Below are positions 1 to 9,400 of a stretch of DNA of 64,000 nt, one piece after another (the first letter of the stretch is position 1; each line of letters opens with the position of its first letter). The notes under the pieces are model-generated. The model ran no database searches, was not told the DNA's origin, and saw only the letters and a list, made by a program, of their open reading frames with translations. The stretch is from assembly GCF_030812195.1 (NCBI RefSeq), contig NZ_JAUSSF010000001.1, forward strand, positions 2,108,001 to 2,172,000. Reading direction: 5' to 3'. The DNA comes from Chryseobacterium lathyri (GTDB lineage Bacteria > Bacteroidota > Bacteroidia > Flavobacteriales > Weeksellaceae). Position numbers and translations under genes: made by a program.

Positions 1-132
1 TCTTGAGATTATTTTTGACCAATAGATAACGTTCTACGGTTTGGCGATAGTGCCGAAATGAAAGCACAAATTTTCAACTTACACCAATGGAAGCATATGC
101 CATTTACTTCAAATTCTTGTTGGTACAAGATC

Positions 133-591
133 TTATTTGCTCCAAGGCGGTAATTCTAATTTGTAAGACGATACTAATTCAACTGAACATCGATTTGAAT
201 ATTTGGCATCAAATTTCAAAATATTGAGTAAACTTAATTCAATATACCATAAACTTAGCTGAAGAGCTTCGTAAATTGCCATATTGTCTATTTCACTTAA
301 TTTTTTTCTTTTTTCTTCTTGTGAATGTACTATAACGTTTCTTATCTGTACGATTGCCTCAATTCCATCGGGTAATTTTCTATATTTTCTATATTTTTCA
401 AGTCTTACGAATTTTGCTGGAACTTCGTAAGATATTGATAATTGAGAGATTAATAACCGAATTTTATTTGCTGCACTAATATTTTCCGAATCTTTTCCAA
501 TGATTAATTTCTTGTTTTCAATAACTAGCCAATTGTAAAGTAATTCTAATGCGGTTTGTGCTAATATTAGTGACCCTTCAGAATAACCATA
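133..591 (-). pseudogene. C-terminal remnant of a HEPN-like protein
   Basis: The minus strand is open for about 150 codons and ends at a TAA at 133-135, but has no start codon; an in-frame stop lies just upstream of 591. The product is helical, begins near GYSEGSLILAQTALELLYNW, and contains RNVIVH, which fits the R-x4-H motif of HEPN RNase domains. HEPN domains of this kind often sit at the C-terminus of abortive-infection proteins. The 5' part is missing because the sequence switches near 570-590 to a helix-turn-helix gene on the other strand. The reading frame is otherwise undamaged, so the break looks recent. The HEPN call rests on one motif and helical character. Confidence 0.5.
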
Positions 592-1037
592 TTAATATTA
601 TGTGGGCTATATCAAGCCCTATTAAAGAGAATAGCAGAATGCCTACAAAGGCAGAAATAGCCAGTAAAACAGAGCTGAGCAGGCAGACCGTTCACAAACA
701 TCTGAAGGATTATAAAAACAGTCCCTATCATGCGGAGTATCTCGAACAGTTTCACATCATGCAGTTCAAATTAATGACTGCCGTTTTTCAATATGGTATG
801 GGTGGTGATATGAGAGCTGCTAAATTATATCTGGAATATATTGGAGTTTTGAAAAATGGCTCGCCCGTAAATAATCTAAACAACAATACTCTGATCCAAA
901 ACCAGAATAACTATATACAAATTAACGGAAAAGTACTAAGCCAGGAAACTGTTAAGAACCTCAACCCGGATCAACTTAATACCATTGAAGGGATCTTAAA
1001 AACAATTGAAGAGAAAGAAATTGAAAAGAAAAATTAA
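549..1037 (+). CDS. Helix-turn-helix DNA-binding protein, 5'-truncated
   Basis: The 162-residue product has a helix-turn-helix near residues 32-55 (PTKAEIASKTELSRQTVHKH). A region rich in Asn/Gln follows (NNLNNNTLIQNQNNYIQIN), then a helical tail. It resembles small phage-type HTH proteins common in Bacteroidetes accessory DNA. The start is doubtful. The ATG at 549 lies inside the antisense of the HEPN remnant, and the next in-frame ATG is at 600. The original N-terminus was probably lost at the rearrangement junction around 570-590. No partner gene suggests a function; it may be a relic. Confidence 0.55.
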   Translation: MRFVLILVTLQNNHINIMWAISSPIKENSRMPTKAEIASKTELSRQTVHKHLKDYKNSPYHAEYLEQFHIMQFKLMTAVFQYGMGGDMRAAKLYLEYIGVLKNGSPVNNLNNNTLIQNQNNYIQINGKVLSQETVKNLNPDQLNTIEGILKTIEEKEIEKKN

Positions 1038-1457
1038 TGTTGCGGAATAGGAAATTTCCCTATAGTCAAATTTAAAATCGACTTTTAAATTTCAAAGATG
1101 TTGTATGAAGGTATAGGGGTGGAATCTTTTTACAGTTTCCATAGTGTTTATTTTTTTTCACCTCTTACTTAACATACTTAAACTCCTACTATGGCACACA
1201 TTATAATATATAAGGCTATTTAGATATAAATCTTAGTATTTTACATTACTCCCCACCCAAGCCTTTACAAAAAATTAAAATGCAATTAATATCTATTTGA
1301 CAGTTTAAGATAGTGTTATCAACCTACTCTTGGATTATGAAAGAGAATAGTTCTGAACAGATATGGATCCTTTGGCAAAAAATATTCTTATGAATTATAA
1401 AATTCTTACTAAAATTAAATTTCTTTGACAATTTAGATCTCACTTATCATTTCCCAT
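1038..1457. other. Gene-free AT-rich stretch
   Basis: About 420 bases without a convincing gene. It holds a perfect 10-bp inverted repeat (1068-1077 with 1083-1092) just after a TTTCCCTAT motif at 1055. Nothing else stands out. Confidence 0.5.
1055..1092 (+). promoter_or_regulatory. TTTCCCTAT plus AT-rich inverted repeat, copy 1
   Basis: TTTCCCTAT at 1055-1063 is followed 4 bp later by an inverted repeat with arms AAATTTAAAA and TTTTAAATTT around a 5-base loop. The same arrangement, less perfect, occurs at 2021-2059 directly upstream of the RHS locus. It could be a promoter-type element left over from a lost gene, or a terminator for the HTH gene just upstream. Confidence 0.35.
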
Positions 1458-1712
1458 CTAAAGTTTTATTTCTTCCACTAAATCAGACAATGAAATGTCT
1501 AGGGCAGAAGCTATAAGAGCAATTGTGAAAACATTTGAGGTTACTTTTCCTTTTTCAATTTTATAGAGATATTGTCTATCTTTCCCTATCAGCTCAGCTA
1601 GCTCAGTCTGGGAAAGTTTCTTTTTTTCACGGAACTTTCTAATCTGATTGCCTACATCAACAGGAATTCTGGCTTTTAATTCAGTAATTTTATTTTCGTC
1701 TATTATTTTCAC
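1458..1712 (-). CDS. XRE-family transcriptional regulator
   Basis: The 84-residue protein has a single Cro/C1-type helix-turn-helix at about residues 23-77: IRKFREKKKLSQTELAELIG, then YLYKIEKGK and ALDISLSDLVEEI. Such single-domain XRE proteins bind operator DNA as dimers and often control themselves or a neighbouring toxin or mobile gene. It stands alone on the minus strand between the decayed junction and the RHS locus, so its target cannot be named. The upstream region (1713-1780) is AT-rich. Its codons and size are normal for a functional gene. Confidence 0.75.
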   Translation of the reverse strand: MKIIDENKITELKARIPVDVGNQIRKFREKKKLSQTELAELIGKDRQYLYKIEKGKVTSNVFTIALIASALDISLSDLVEEIKL

Positions 1713-1743
1713 TTATACAAAGTGAAATATAAAATACTACATT

Positions 1744-1778
1744 TTTGTAACCTTATATTACTACAATTTATATATTTG
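1744..1778 (+). promoter_or_regulatory. Candidate sigma-A-type promoter
   Basis: TTTG at 1744-1747 and TATATTTG at 1771-1778 are separated by 23 bp. This fits the Bacteroidetes TTTG / TAnnTTTG consensus at the upper spacing limit. It points toward the RHS operon about 300 bp downstream, which would give a long leader. The region 1713-2077 has no gene. Confidence 0.35.
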
Positions 1779-2020
1779 TAAAAAATAATATTTACTTATG
1801 GTAATCCACAATAATTATTGGAGACTCATTTTTATTTTTGTTATAGCAAATTAAATTAATTTATGCACTTATATAATGCGACACGCTTTGTCGTCTTGTG
1901 ATTATATCTTTGGTGTAGAAACAAAACAGAATATAAATATTAAAAAAAAACAACACTTATGAAAACACTTTGTTCATCGGGTTAAAAACTACCCTAAAAC
2001 TCACGGTTAAAATATGGGGT

Positions 2021-2059
2021 TTTCCCTATGTTTAGAATTAAAATATAATTTTTAAATTC
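2021..2059 (+). promoter_or_regulatory. TTTCCCTAT plus AT-rich inverted repeat, copy 2
   Basis: TTTCCCTAT at 2021-2029 is followed by an imperfect inverted repeat (GAATTAAAA / TTTTTAAATTC) ending at 2059, 19 bp before the ATG at 2078. The layout matches the copy at 1055-1092 to within one base of spacing. The right arm contains TAAATTCG, close to a TAnnTTTG -7 element. It is a plausible promoter or operator for the RHS operon. Confidence 0.4.
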
Positions 2060-2077
2060 GCGCATAATAAAACAAAT

Positions 2078-3628
2078 ATGAAAAAAAATTACGCACTCGC
2101 ACTCGCCCTGTGTGCATTTCTAAATTTTTCGGCTCAGAAAACGGAGGTAGCATGGCAACGGGACATTAAATCTTCCACTCAGGATTTCTTAAGCCAGGTG
2201 ACTACAACAATCGATCAGCAATATCTGATAACGGGAAGCAGTATTCAAAGCAGCAAGCTTCAAGCTGAAGGCAGTAAGCAGAACAACGGCTACGATTTCC
2301 ATCTGGTAAAGCTTAACCAACAAGGCGAAGAAATCTGGGAGAAATACATCTCAGGAAATAACCATGACTATCTTTCCGCAACTGTTTCTACGCAAGACGG
2401 AGGTTTTTTGCTCTCCGGCACCACTTTTTCCTCAAAAGGTCTGGATAAGAAAGACGACTCCAAAGGCGGATCTGACATTTGGCTGATAAGGCTTAATGAA
2501 TTTGGGGATGAACTCTGGCAGAAAACCTTAGGATCAGCATCTGATGAAGAAGCAAGATCAGTTATTCAGACGACAGATCTCGGATTCTTTGTGGCTGGTA
2601 ATGTTCAGAATTCAGCTAAAGGTTATGGCTCCAAAGACGTTTGGGTTGTAAAATTGGACAAAGACGGAAAAGAATTGTCTCAATCAATTTTAGGAGGAAA
2701 AGGTCTGGATGAAGTGGAGAAAATGATTCCTACCAAAGACGGCGGAGCATTACTAGGAATCTATTCCAGAAGTACTACAGGCGGTTCAAAGAAAACCGAA
2801 AACTTTGGCGAAGGAGATTACTGGGTGATCAAGCTGGATAAAATCGGAAAAACAGAATGGGAAAAGAATTTTGGTGGTAAAGCAGATGATCATCTGAGAA
2901 CACTGGCTTTAACCTCTTCCGGCTATTTAGTTGGTGGAGAATCCAGATCCGAGCGATCAGGAAATAAAGCTGCTGGAATTGAGGAAGGTACAGATCTATG
3001 GCTGCTCTCTCTTAATGAAAGAGGCGAAGAAATCTGGCAGAAGTCTTATAGTTTCGGAAACAGGGATATTTTGATGGGAACAAGTGTTCTTCACTCAGCA
3101 GATGATAAGTCTTCCAAAGGAATCCTTCTAGGTGGTTATACTCAGGCAGAAGGAAGAATAGAATCGGACGATGAAACTTTTTGGATGCTCTATCTCAATG
3201 CTGATGGCAATGAGCAGTGGAGAAAACATGTAAAAGGTGAATCCCGAAAACGTGAAGAAAGACTCTCCGATATAAAACTGAACAGAGACGGCTCAATCAT
3301 TTTAGCGGGAACCAGTGCTGAAGAGCTTGGAAAAGAAAATTGGAAAATTGTAAAACTGGGAGATAAGCAGCTTGATCAGTTGATTGAAAAGCAGGACATT
3401 AAGATCTATCCGAATCCAGTGTCAGATTATGCTTACGTTGAAATAGGCTTTGAATTCAAGGAAGCGAATATTTTATTATATGATATGGGTGGAAGACAGC
3501 TTCAGAGCTTGAAGACGAAGAATAAAGTGACAAAGATTAATACCCAGAATTTGATCCAGGGAGCTTATTTGGTGACGATAAAAACAGATACCAATAAAAC
3601 AGCGACTGCAAAACTAATCAAGAAATAA
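2078..3628 (+). CDS. Secreted repeat protein with T9SS type A sorting domain
   Basis: The 516-residue protein starts with a signal peptide (MKKNYALALALCAFLNFSAQ). Seven or so modules of about 55 residues follow, each with a DxW-[LV]-[IV]-K-L...G-[ED]-x-x-W core such as DIWLIRLNEFGDELWQKTLG; this looks like a beta-propeller. The last 75 residues, from IKIYPNPVSDYAYVEI, are a type IX secretion C-terminal sorting domain, so the protein should cross the outer membrane and stay at the surface or be released. It ends 6 bp before the first RHS gene and is probably co-transcribed with it. A role in surface display or delivery of the RHS proteins is only suggested by position. Confidence 0.75.
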   Translation: MKKNYALALALCAFLNFSAQKTEVAWQRDIKSSTQDFLSQVTTTIDQQYLITGSSIQSSKLQAEGSKQNNGYDFHLVKLNQQGEEIWEKYISGNNHDYLSATVSTQDGGFLLSGTTFSSKGLDKKDDSKGGSDIWLIRLNEFGDELWQKTLGSASDEEARSVIQTTDLGFFVAGNVQNSAKGYGSKDVWVVKLDKDGKELSQSILGGKGLDEVEKMIPTKDGGALLGIYSRSTTGGSKKTENFGEGDYWVIKLDKIGKTEWEKNFGGKADDHLRTLALTSSGYLVGGESRSERSGNKAAGIEEGTDLWLLSLNERGEEIWQKSYSFGNRDILMGTSVLHSADDKSSKGILLGGYTQAEGRIESDDETFWMLYLNADGNEQWRKHVKGESRKREERLSDIKLNRDGSIILAGTSAEELGKENWKIVKLGDKQLDQLIEKQDIKIYPNPVSDYAYVEIGFEFKEANILLYDMGGRQLQSLKTKNKVTKINTQNLIQGAYLVTIKTDTNKTATAKLIKK

Positions 3629-3634
3629 ACCAAG

Positions 3635-6469
3635 ATGAAAAAACATATTTTAATATTCTCGTTGTTATTGATATCCGTCAATAATTACTATTCACAGCAG
3701 GGAGTAGGCAGTGGAATGGTTACTACGCCGATTGCTTCACCCTCGATGTCCTCTATGTCTACCTATTCTGACATTCCGGTATCTTTAGCAAGCGGGCTTC
3801 CGGAAATTAATATTCCTTTGCTTAATGTTCCACTCGCAGATAAATCAATAGGGTATCCTTTAAGTATAAGCTATAATCTAAATAACCTTATTGAATCGCA
3901 AACAACGGGTGATGTAGGTGCAGGATGGGCATTTTTTGGGACAGGCGTTATCTACAAGAAAATTGTTGATCAGTTAGATGAGTGCTATGACAGACCCGCG
4001 TGGCCTAACCATTATAATAATGAATTTGATGATATTTATTATTATAATTTTCCCGGTGGATCTGGAAAGTTTAGAATGAAAAGAGATGTAGCCAACAATA
4101 CATTTTCACTCATCAACCTTACACCAGATCATACAAAAATCGAGTATGTAAGAAATAACACCAATACTTCCACTTTCAAGGCAGAAAGTTTTTCTGTCAC
4201 TACAGATAATGGATATAAATATATTTTTAATGAATTTGATTACGGCCAGTTCGGATGTTCCAATTATTATGAGGACATGACACTTTTATTTAAATCTGCT
4301 TATTTTTTAACTAAAATTATCAGTCCGTTGGGAATAGAGCTTGCCAATATGGAGTATGAAAAGAAAAACGAGATCAATAATGGTATAATAGTGTATCAAT
4401 ACTGTAAACTAAAATCTATAACTACGGACGCAGGAAAGGTTCTGCTGGATTATGTATACGATGATGCCTTAAAAGAGACCGTAAATGACCCTTACAGTTT
4501 ACAGAAAATAACGGTAAAAAATCCGGCAGGTCTGACCATTTATTCTTATGATCTTAATTACAGTATAGCTTCCCAGCCCCTCAAGGTTTCTGAAAGAAAA
4601 AGAATGCTGAATTTTATCCGGAAAAATGACAAAAATGGCCAGAAAACAGAACAGACTTCATTTGTTTACTCAGATGCTCAAATGCTGAGAAGAATAATAT
4701 CTCCTACAGGGGGAACTACAGAATATACTTATGAGAAAAACGAACAGTTTTTTGATTTTAATGATCCCGTTTATCTGGCAGATCTTGAAGAATATGGATA
4801 TAATCCCGATTTGCAGACCACTGAATTATTAAACACAACTTTAATAAACACAGCTCAAAACCTTACCTATAATTTTACGATTCCCGGAGATCCCAATAAA
4901 AATAAGTATTTCCAGTATGAGCTTATGATGGAGCTTGAATTTCCTGAACCTGAAGGAGGAGATACAGGACTGCCTGATCCTAATGCTGTTACCGCTTATA
5001 CGACAACAATACCTAAAAATCTCAGACTTACCATTAAAAGAGGAAGTGAAACAGTAGCAGGCCCTATGATCCTGAGTGAGGATATTTCCAAAAACCTTAG
5101 TTTTTCTAATAAAGCCGGCAGTTATACTGTGGAAATCACTTCTAATGGTGGCGTAAAAGGAACGGGAAGTCTAAAAATATTCGGAGTGAATCTTCGTCCC
5201 GGTCCTTATAGAAATGCATCGCCAGCTATTGGACACAGGATAAAAAATACTAAATTCTACAAAAATGCAGCCGATGCTACTCCTGAAAGAACAATCAATT
5301 ACGGGTATGATTCATTCGATCAGGCAAACAGTACCAGCGGATACCTGTTTTATAATGAAGGTGACGCTGAAGAGTATAGCAATTCTTCATATATCCTCTA
5401 TAAAAATGTGAAAGTTTCGGAAACCGGAAAAGGATATATTAAGAACAGGTTCAAAACAGCCAATGATTACCCTAAATATCAGACCGGCGGGACATCGCTG
5501 TATCCTGTTTATTTCTGGCCATATTACAGAGTAACCAAACAGGGACTGCCTTTTAAAAAGGAAATTTATGATGAGCAGAATAAGCTGCTGGCTTCTGAAG
5601 AAAGTGAGTTTGAGCTGGACTATTATTCAACAGACGAGTATCAGATCAACACAGCTAAAGGACAGTTTTCTTCTAAACCTGCCTACGTGAAAAAATCGAT
5701 AAATAAAAGCACCATCTATTATAACGACGGAAAAAGACTTGAAAATGTTTCTGAAACTCAAATTGAAGGAAACCAGTTTAAACCGGTTTACACAAAATCC
5801 GTAGTAGATGGTGAGGTAAGTGAAAGATTTATGACCTATCCGGTGAATCTACCGGGGTACAATCAGCTGGAAACAGCATATATGACAGGCAGCCCGGTAA
5901 TTGTTGAAGAAAAGCAGGGTGGCAAAACACTTTCAAAGGCAACAACGAAATACAACGCTTCCTCTCTGCTCCCGTCCTCAATAGTATCAACCAATATCAA
6001 TGACGGAAGCGTAAAAGAACATATGAAAATGGACCTGTATGACGATAAAGGTAATTTGCTGCAGTATACAAACAGCGCAGGTCTTTCTACTGCATTCATA
6101 TTTGGTTACAATAAAACGCAGGTTATTGCCAAAGTAGAAGGAGCAACCTATGCTCAAGTATCATCACTTACTGCTGCCATTGTCACTGCTTCGGATAATG
6201 ATAATCTCAATGGCAGTGCTGAGCCTGCATTACTGCTGGCACTGGATAATTTTAAAAAGAATCCGGCATTAGCTGATTATTTGGTTACCACTTACACGTA
6301 TGATCCCTTAATTGGACTTACAAGCATGACCTCACCATCAGGCATGAGAGAAATATATGAGTATGACGATGCAGGAAGACTGAAAATTACAAAGAGAGTG
6401 GATGAAGATAACAGTGGAACTTCAGTATCGAAAAAAGTAAAAGAGTATCAGTATAACTACAAACAATAA
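3635..6469 (+). CDS. Exported RHS/YD-repeat-type protein (N-terminal half of RHS system)
   Basis: The 944-residue protein has a signal peptide (MKKHILIFSLLLISVNNYYSQ). An N-terminal region characteristic of Bacteroidetes RHS-associated proteins follows (GLPEINIPLLNVPLADKSIG, then SYNLNNLIESQTTGDVGAGW). The later part contains YD-like repeats: GGTTEYTYEKNEQF, DDKGNLLQYTNSAGLSTAFI and SPSGMREIYEYDDAGRLKIT. It lacks an RHS core and toxin. It ends 10 bp before the toxin-bearing RHS gene, so the two probably form one operon and may together build the RHS shell that is a single polypeptide in other phyla. That split arrangement is an inference. Confidence 0.75.
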   Translation: MKKHILIFSLLLISVNNYYSQQGVGSGMVTTPIASPSMSSMSTYSDIPVSLASGLPEINIPLLNVPLADKSIGYPLSISYNLNNLIESQTTGDVGAGWAFFGTGVIYKKIVDQLDECYDRPAWPNHYNNEFDDIYYYNFPGGSGKFRMKRDVANNTFSLINLTPDHTKIEYVRNNTNTSTFKAESFSVTTDNGYKYIFNEFDYGQFGCSNYYEDMTLLFKSAYFLTKIISPLGIELANMEYEKKNEINNGIIVYQYCKLKSITTDAGKVLLDYVYDDALKETVNDPYSLQKITVKNPAGLTIYSYDLNYSIASQPLKVSERKRMLNFIRKNDKNGQKTEQTSFVYSDAQMLRRIISPTGGTTEYTYEKNEQFFDFNDPVYLADLEEYGYNPDLQTTELLNTTLINTAQNLTYNFTIPGDPNKNKYFQYELMMELEFPEPEGGDTGLPDPNAVTAYTTTIPKNLRLTIKRGSETVAGPMILSEDISKNLSFSNKAGSYTVEITSNGGVKGTGSLKIFGVNLRPGPYRNASPAIGHRIKNTKFYKNAADATPERTINYGYDSFDQANSTSGYLFYNEGDAEEYSNSSYILYKNVKVSETGKGYIKNRFKTANDYPKYQTGGTSLYPVYFWPYYRVTKQGLPFKKEIYDEQNKLLASEESEFELDYYSTDEYQINTAKGQFSSKPAYVKKSINKSTIYYNDGKRLENVSETQIEGNQFKPVYTKSVVDGEVSERFMTYPVNLPGYNQLETAYMTGSPVIVEEKQGGKTLSKATTKYNASSLLPSSIVSTNINDGSVKEHMKMDLYDDKGNLLQYTNSAGLSTAFIFGYNKTQVIAKVEGATYAQVSSLTAAIVTASDNDNLNGSAEPALLLALDNFKKNPALADYLVTTYTYDPLIGLTSMTSPSGMREIYEYDDAGRLKITKRVDEDNSGTSVSKKVKEYQYNYKQ

Positions 6470-6479
6470 TACAAAACAA

Positions 6480-9400
6480 ATGAAAAAAATTCTAAATATA
6501 TTAGGGATATTGTTTGTGACATTCTCTTCTGCACAGACCAATCTCACCAATACCGAAAACTATATATACAGTAAAACATGCTTGGATGGTGACTGCTCAA
6601 AAAAGTCTGAAAACGTACAGTATTTCGACAGCTGGGGAAAACCCATTCAGGTCATTGATATTAAAGGATCTCCCACAGGAAAAGATGTGGTGGAGCATAT
6701 AGAATATGATGCTTTCGGAAGAAAGGTGAAGAATTACCTTCCTGTTCCCCAGGCAGGAACCCAGAATGGACTTCTTTATACGTCTCCGCTTTCCAATGCT
6801 CCCGCAGTCTATGGTTCTGAAAAGATCTACTCGGAAAGCATTTTAGAAAGTTCCCCTTTAAATAAGGTATTGCAGCAAGTACAGGCAGGAACAGACTGGA
6901 GCTCCAAGCCGGTAAACTTTATCTATGAAGCCAATGCTGCCGGAGATGTATCTAGATACACCACAACTACCACCTGGGAAAACGGAGCTACTAAAAGCGT
7001 CCTTTCCAATTCAGGGACCTATGCTGCCGAAAAGCTGTCTAAAAATTCTGTCATCGACGAAGACGGAAATAAGACTGTAGAATTTAAAAACGCAAAAGGG
7101 CAGGCTGTTCTCATCAGAAAGTTGGACGGAAGCACCCCGGTGGATACCTATTATGTATACAACGAATACAACCAGCTCGCGTTTGTACTTCCGCCCAATG
7201 CCATCAACAAACCCATTACAGACCAATTGCTGAATGACCTCTGCTACCAATACCGGTACGACGGCTGGAACAGGCAGGTCGAAAAGAAAGTTCCCGGAAA
7301 GGGATGGGAATATATGGTGTATGATAAAGCTGACCAATTGATCTTAAGCCAGGATGCTAACCTGAGACAGACCGGAAAATGGATGCTCAATAAGTCTGAT
7401 AAACAGGGAAGAATTGTTTATACAGGAATCATTTCGGGAGGAAGCAGAACAGCATTACAAAACCTTGTCAATGGCCTTGTGATCACAGAATCGCGAGATG
7501 CTACAGGTTTTAATCTAAACGGAATGCAGGTTTATTATACCAATAATTATTTTACATCAGATCTCAATGCGATTCTTGCTGTTAACTATTACGATACCTA
7601 TCCTGCAGGCTCCCCTGCTGTTCCTTCTCAGATTATAGGACAGAATGTATTGAAGCCTTCCGGCCAAAGTACAACATCCAGAAATACGAAAAGTATGCCT
7701 GTAGCTTCTTTTGTGAAAAACATAGAAGATGATAACTGGACGAAAAACTTTATTTGGTATGATACCAATGGCAGATCTATTGGCACCTATTCTATCAATC
7801 ACCTGGGTGGATATACCAAAACAGAAAGTGAGCTGGATTTTGCCGGTCTGGCAAAGCAGACCAAGGTATATCACAAAAGGCTGGATACTGATACGGAAAA
7901 AGTAATCACACAAACTTTTTCTTATGACAGCCAAAACAGGTTATTGGTACACAAGCATAAAGTGGATAGTAATCCAGAAGAGATCCTTGCCCAGAACGAA
8001 TACAACGAACTTTCCCAGCTCAAGACTAAGAAAGTAGGCGGAACAACCATTTCCTCCCCACTTCAAACCATTGATTATTCTTATAATATCAAAGGGTGGC
8101 TGACTAAGATCAATGATCCTGCGAACCTCAACGGAAAGCTTTTCGGGTATGAAATAAAATACAATAATCCACAGTCCTCAGGTATTGCTTCTGGAAAATA
8201 TAACAGGAGTATTACAGAAGTTAACTGGAAAACGGCTTCAGACCAGATTTTAAGACAGTACAACTACCAATATGATGCACTCAGCAGACTTAAAAAGGGA
8301 GTGTATTCTGAACCTGGGTCTTCTGTTCCGCAGAATGGCTTCTTTAATGAAACGTTAGCCTATGATCTGAACGGAAATATTACCTCTTTGCAGAGAAATG
8401 GAAAAAGTGCATCAGGAACAGCGCAGCTTATTGACAATCTTACCTATAATTATACAGGAAATAAGCTTAATACGGTTACTGATACTTCAGGAAACTACAG
8501 TGGCTATCCTGATACTTCCGGGAATACTATTTCTTATGATGATAACGGGAATATGAAAGATCATATTGACAAAGGAGTTTTGGAGATTGGGTATAATTTT
8601 CTGAACCTTCCCAATGCAACTACATTTAATGAAAATTTTTTTATGAGAGATCGTGAAGGATCTGTAGTGGCTTATAATATAAACAATTCTTACCTGTATA
8701 GGGCGGATGGAACAAAACTCAAAAAAACCTATAACTCCAAAGGCAATCCATTGAAGGGAGGAGAGGTATATACAGTATCAAAAAAAGTTACAGAATATTT
8801 GGATGGGTTCCAGTATGAGGCATCAGCTATAGGAGTACTTTTTGATCCTACACAGGTATTGAAATTTGTACCAACAGCCGAAGGCTATTACAATTTTGAA
8901 AATAATAAGTATATTTACAGCTATACAGACCATTTAGGAAATGTACGTTTAAGCTACTCCAAAAATTTATCTGGCAGCGCAGAAGCTCTTGAAGAAAACA
9001 ATTATTACCCGTTTGGCTTAAAGCATGAGGGATACAATACATTAATAGGAAATCCTGCTTACAATTATGGTTATAATGGTAAAGAACTTCAAAAGGAAAC
9101 TGGTTACAGTGATTTTGGAGCCAGAATGTACATGTCAGATATTGGCAGATGGGGTGTTGTAGATGCATTGGCAGAACAGATGAGAAGACATTCTCCTTAT
9201 AATTATGCCTTTAATAACCCAATCAGATTTACTGATCCTGATGGGAACAGTCCTAGGGATACGTATGGGGAACATTCTGCTTTCAACGGAGATTTTGATC
9301 CGAATTCTTCGTTATCAGGATATAACGGAATGGGTGGTTCTCATGGTAACTATTTTGGAAGTAATACAGATGGTGGAAGTTTTGCTCCGGGAACGACTTA

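Noticed and set aside
8848..9168. Antisense open frames beginning [13 protein letters not shown], repeated at each RHS core (also 13752, 16848, 18515)
   Set aside because: They are the reverse strand of the conserved RHS core and recur only because the core is repeated; no start context or independent conservation.
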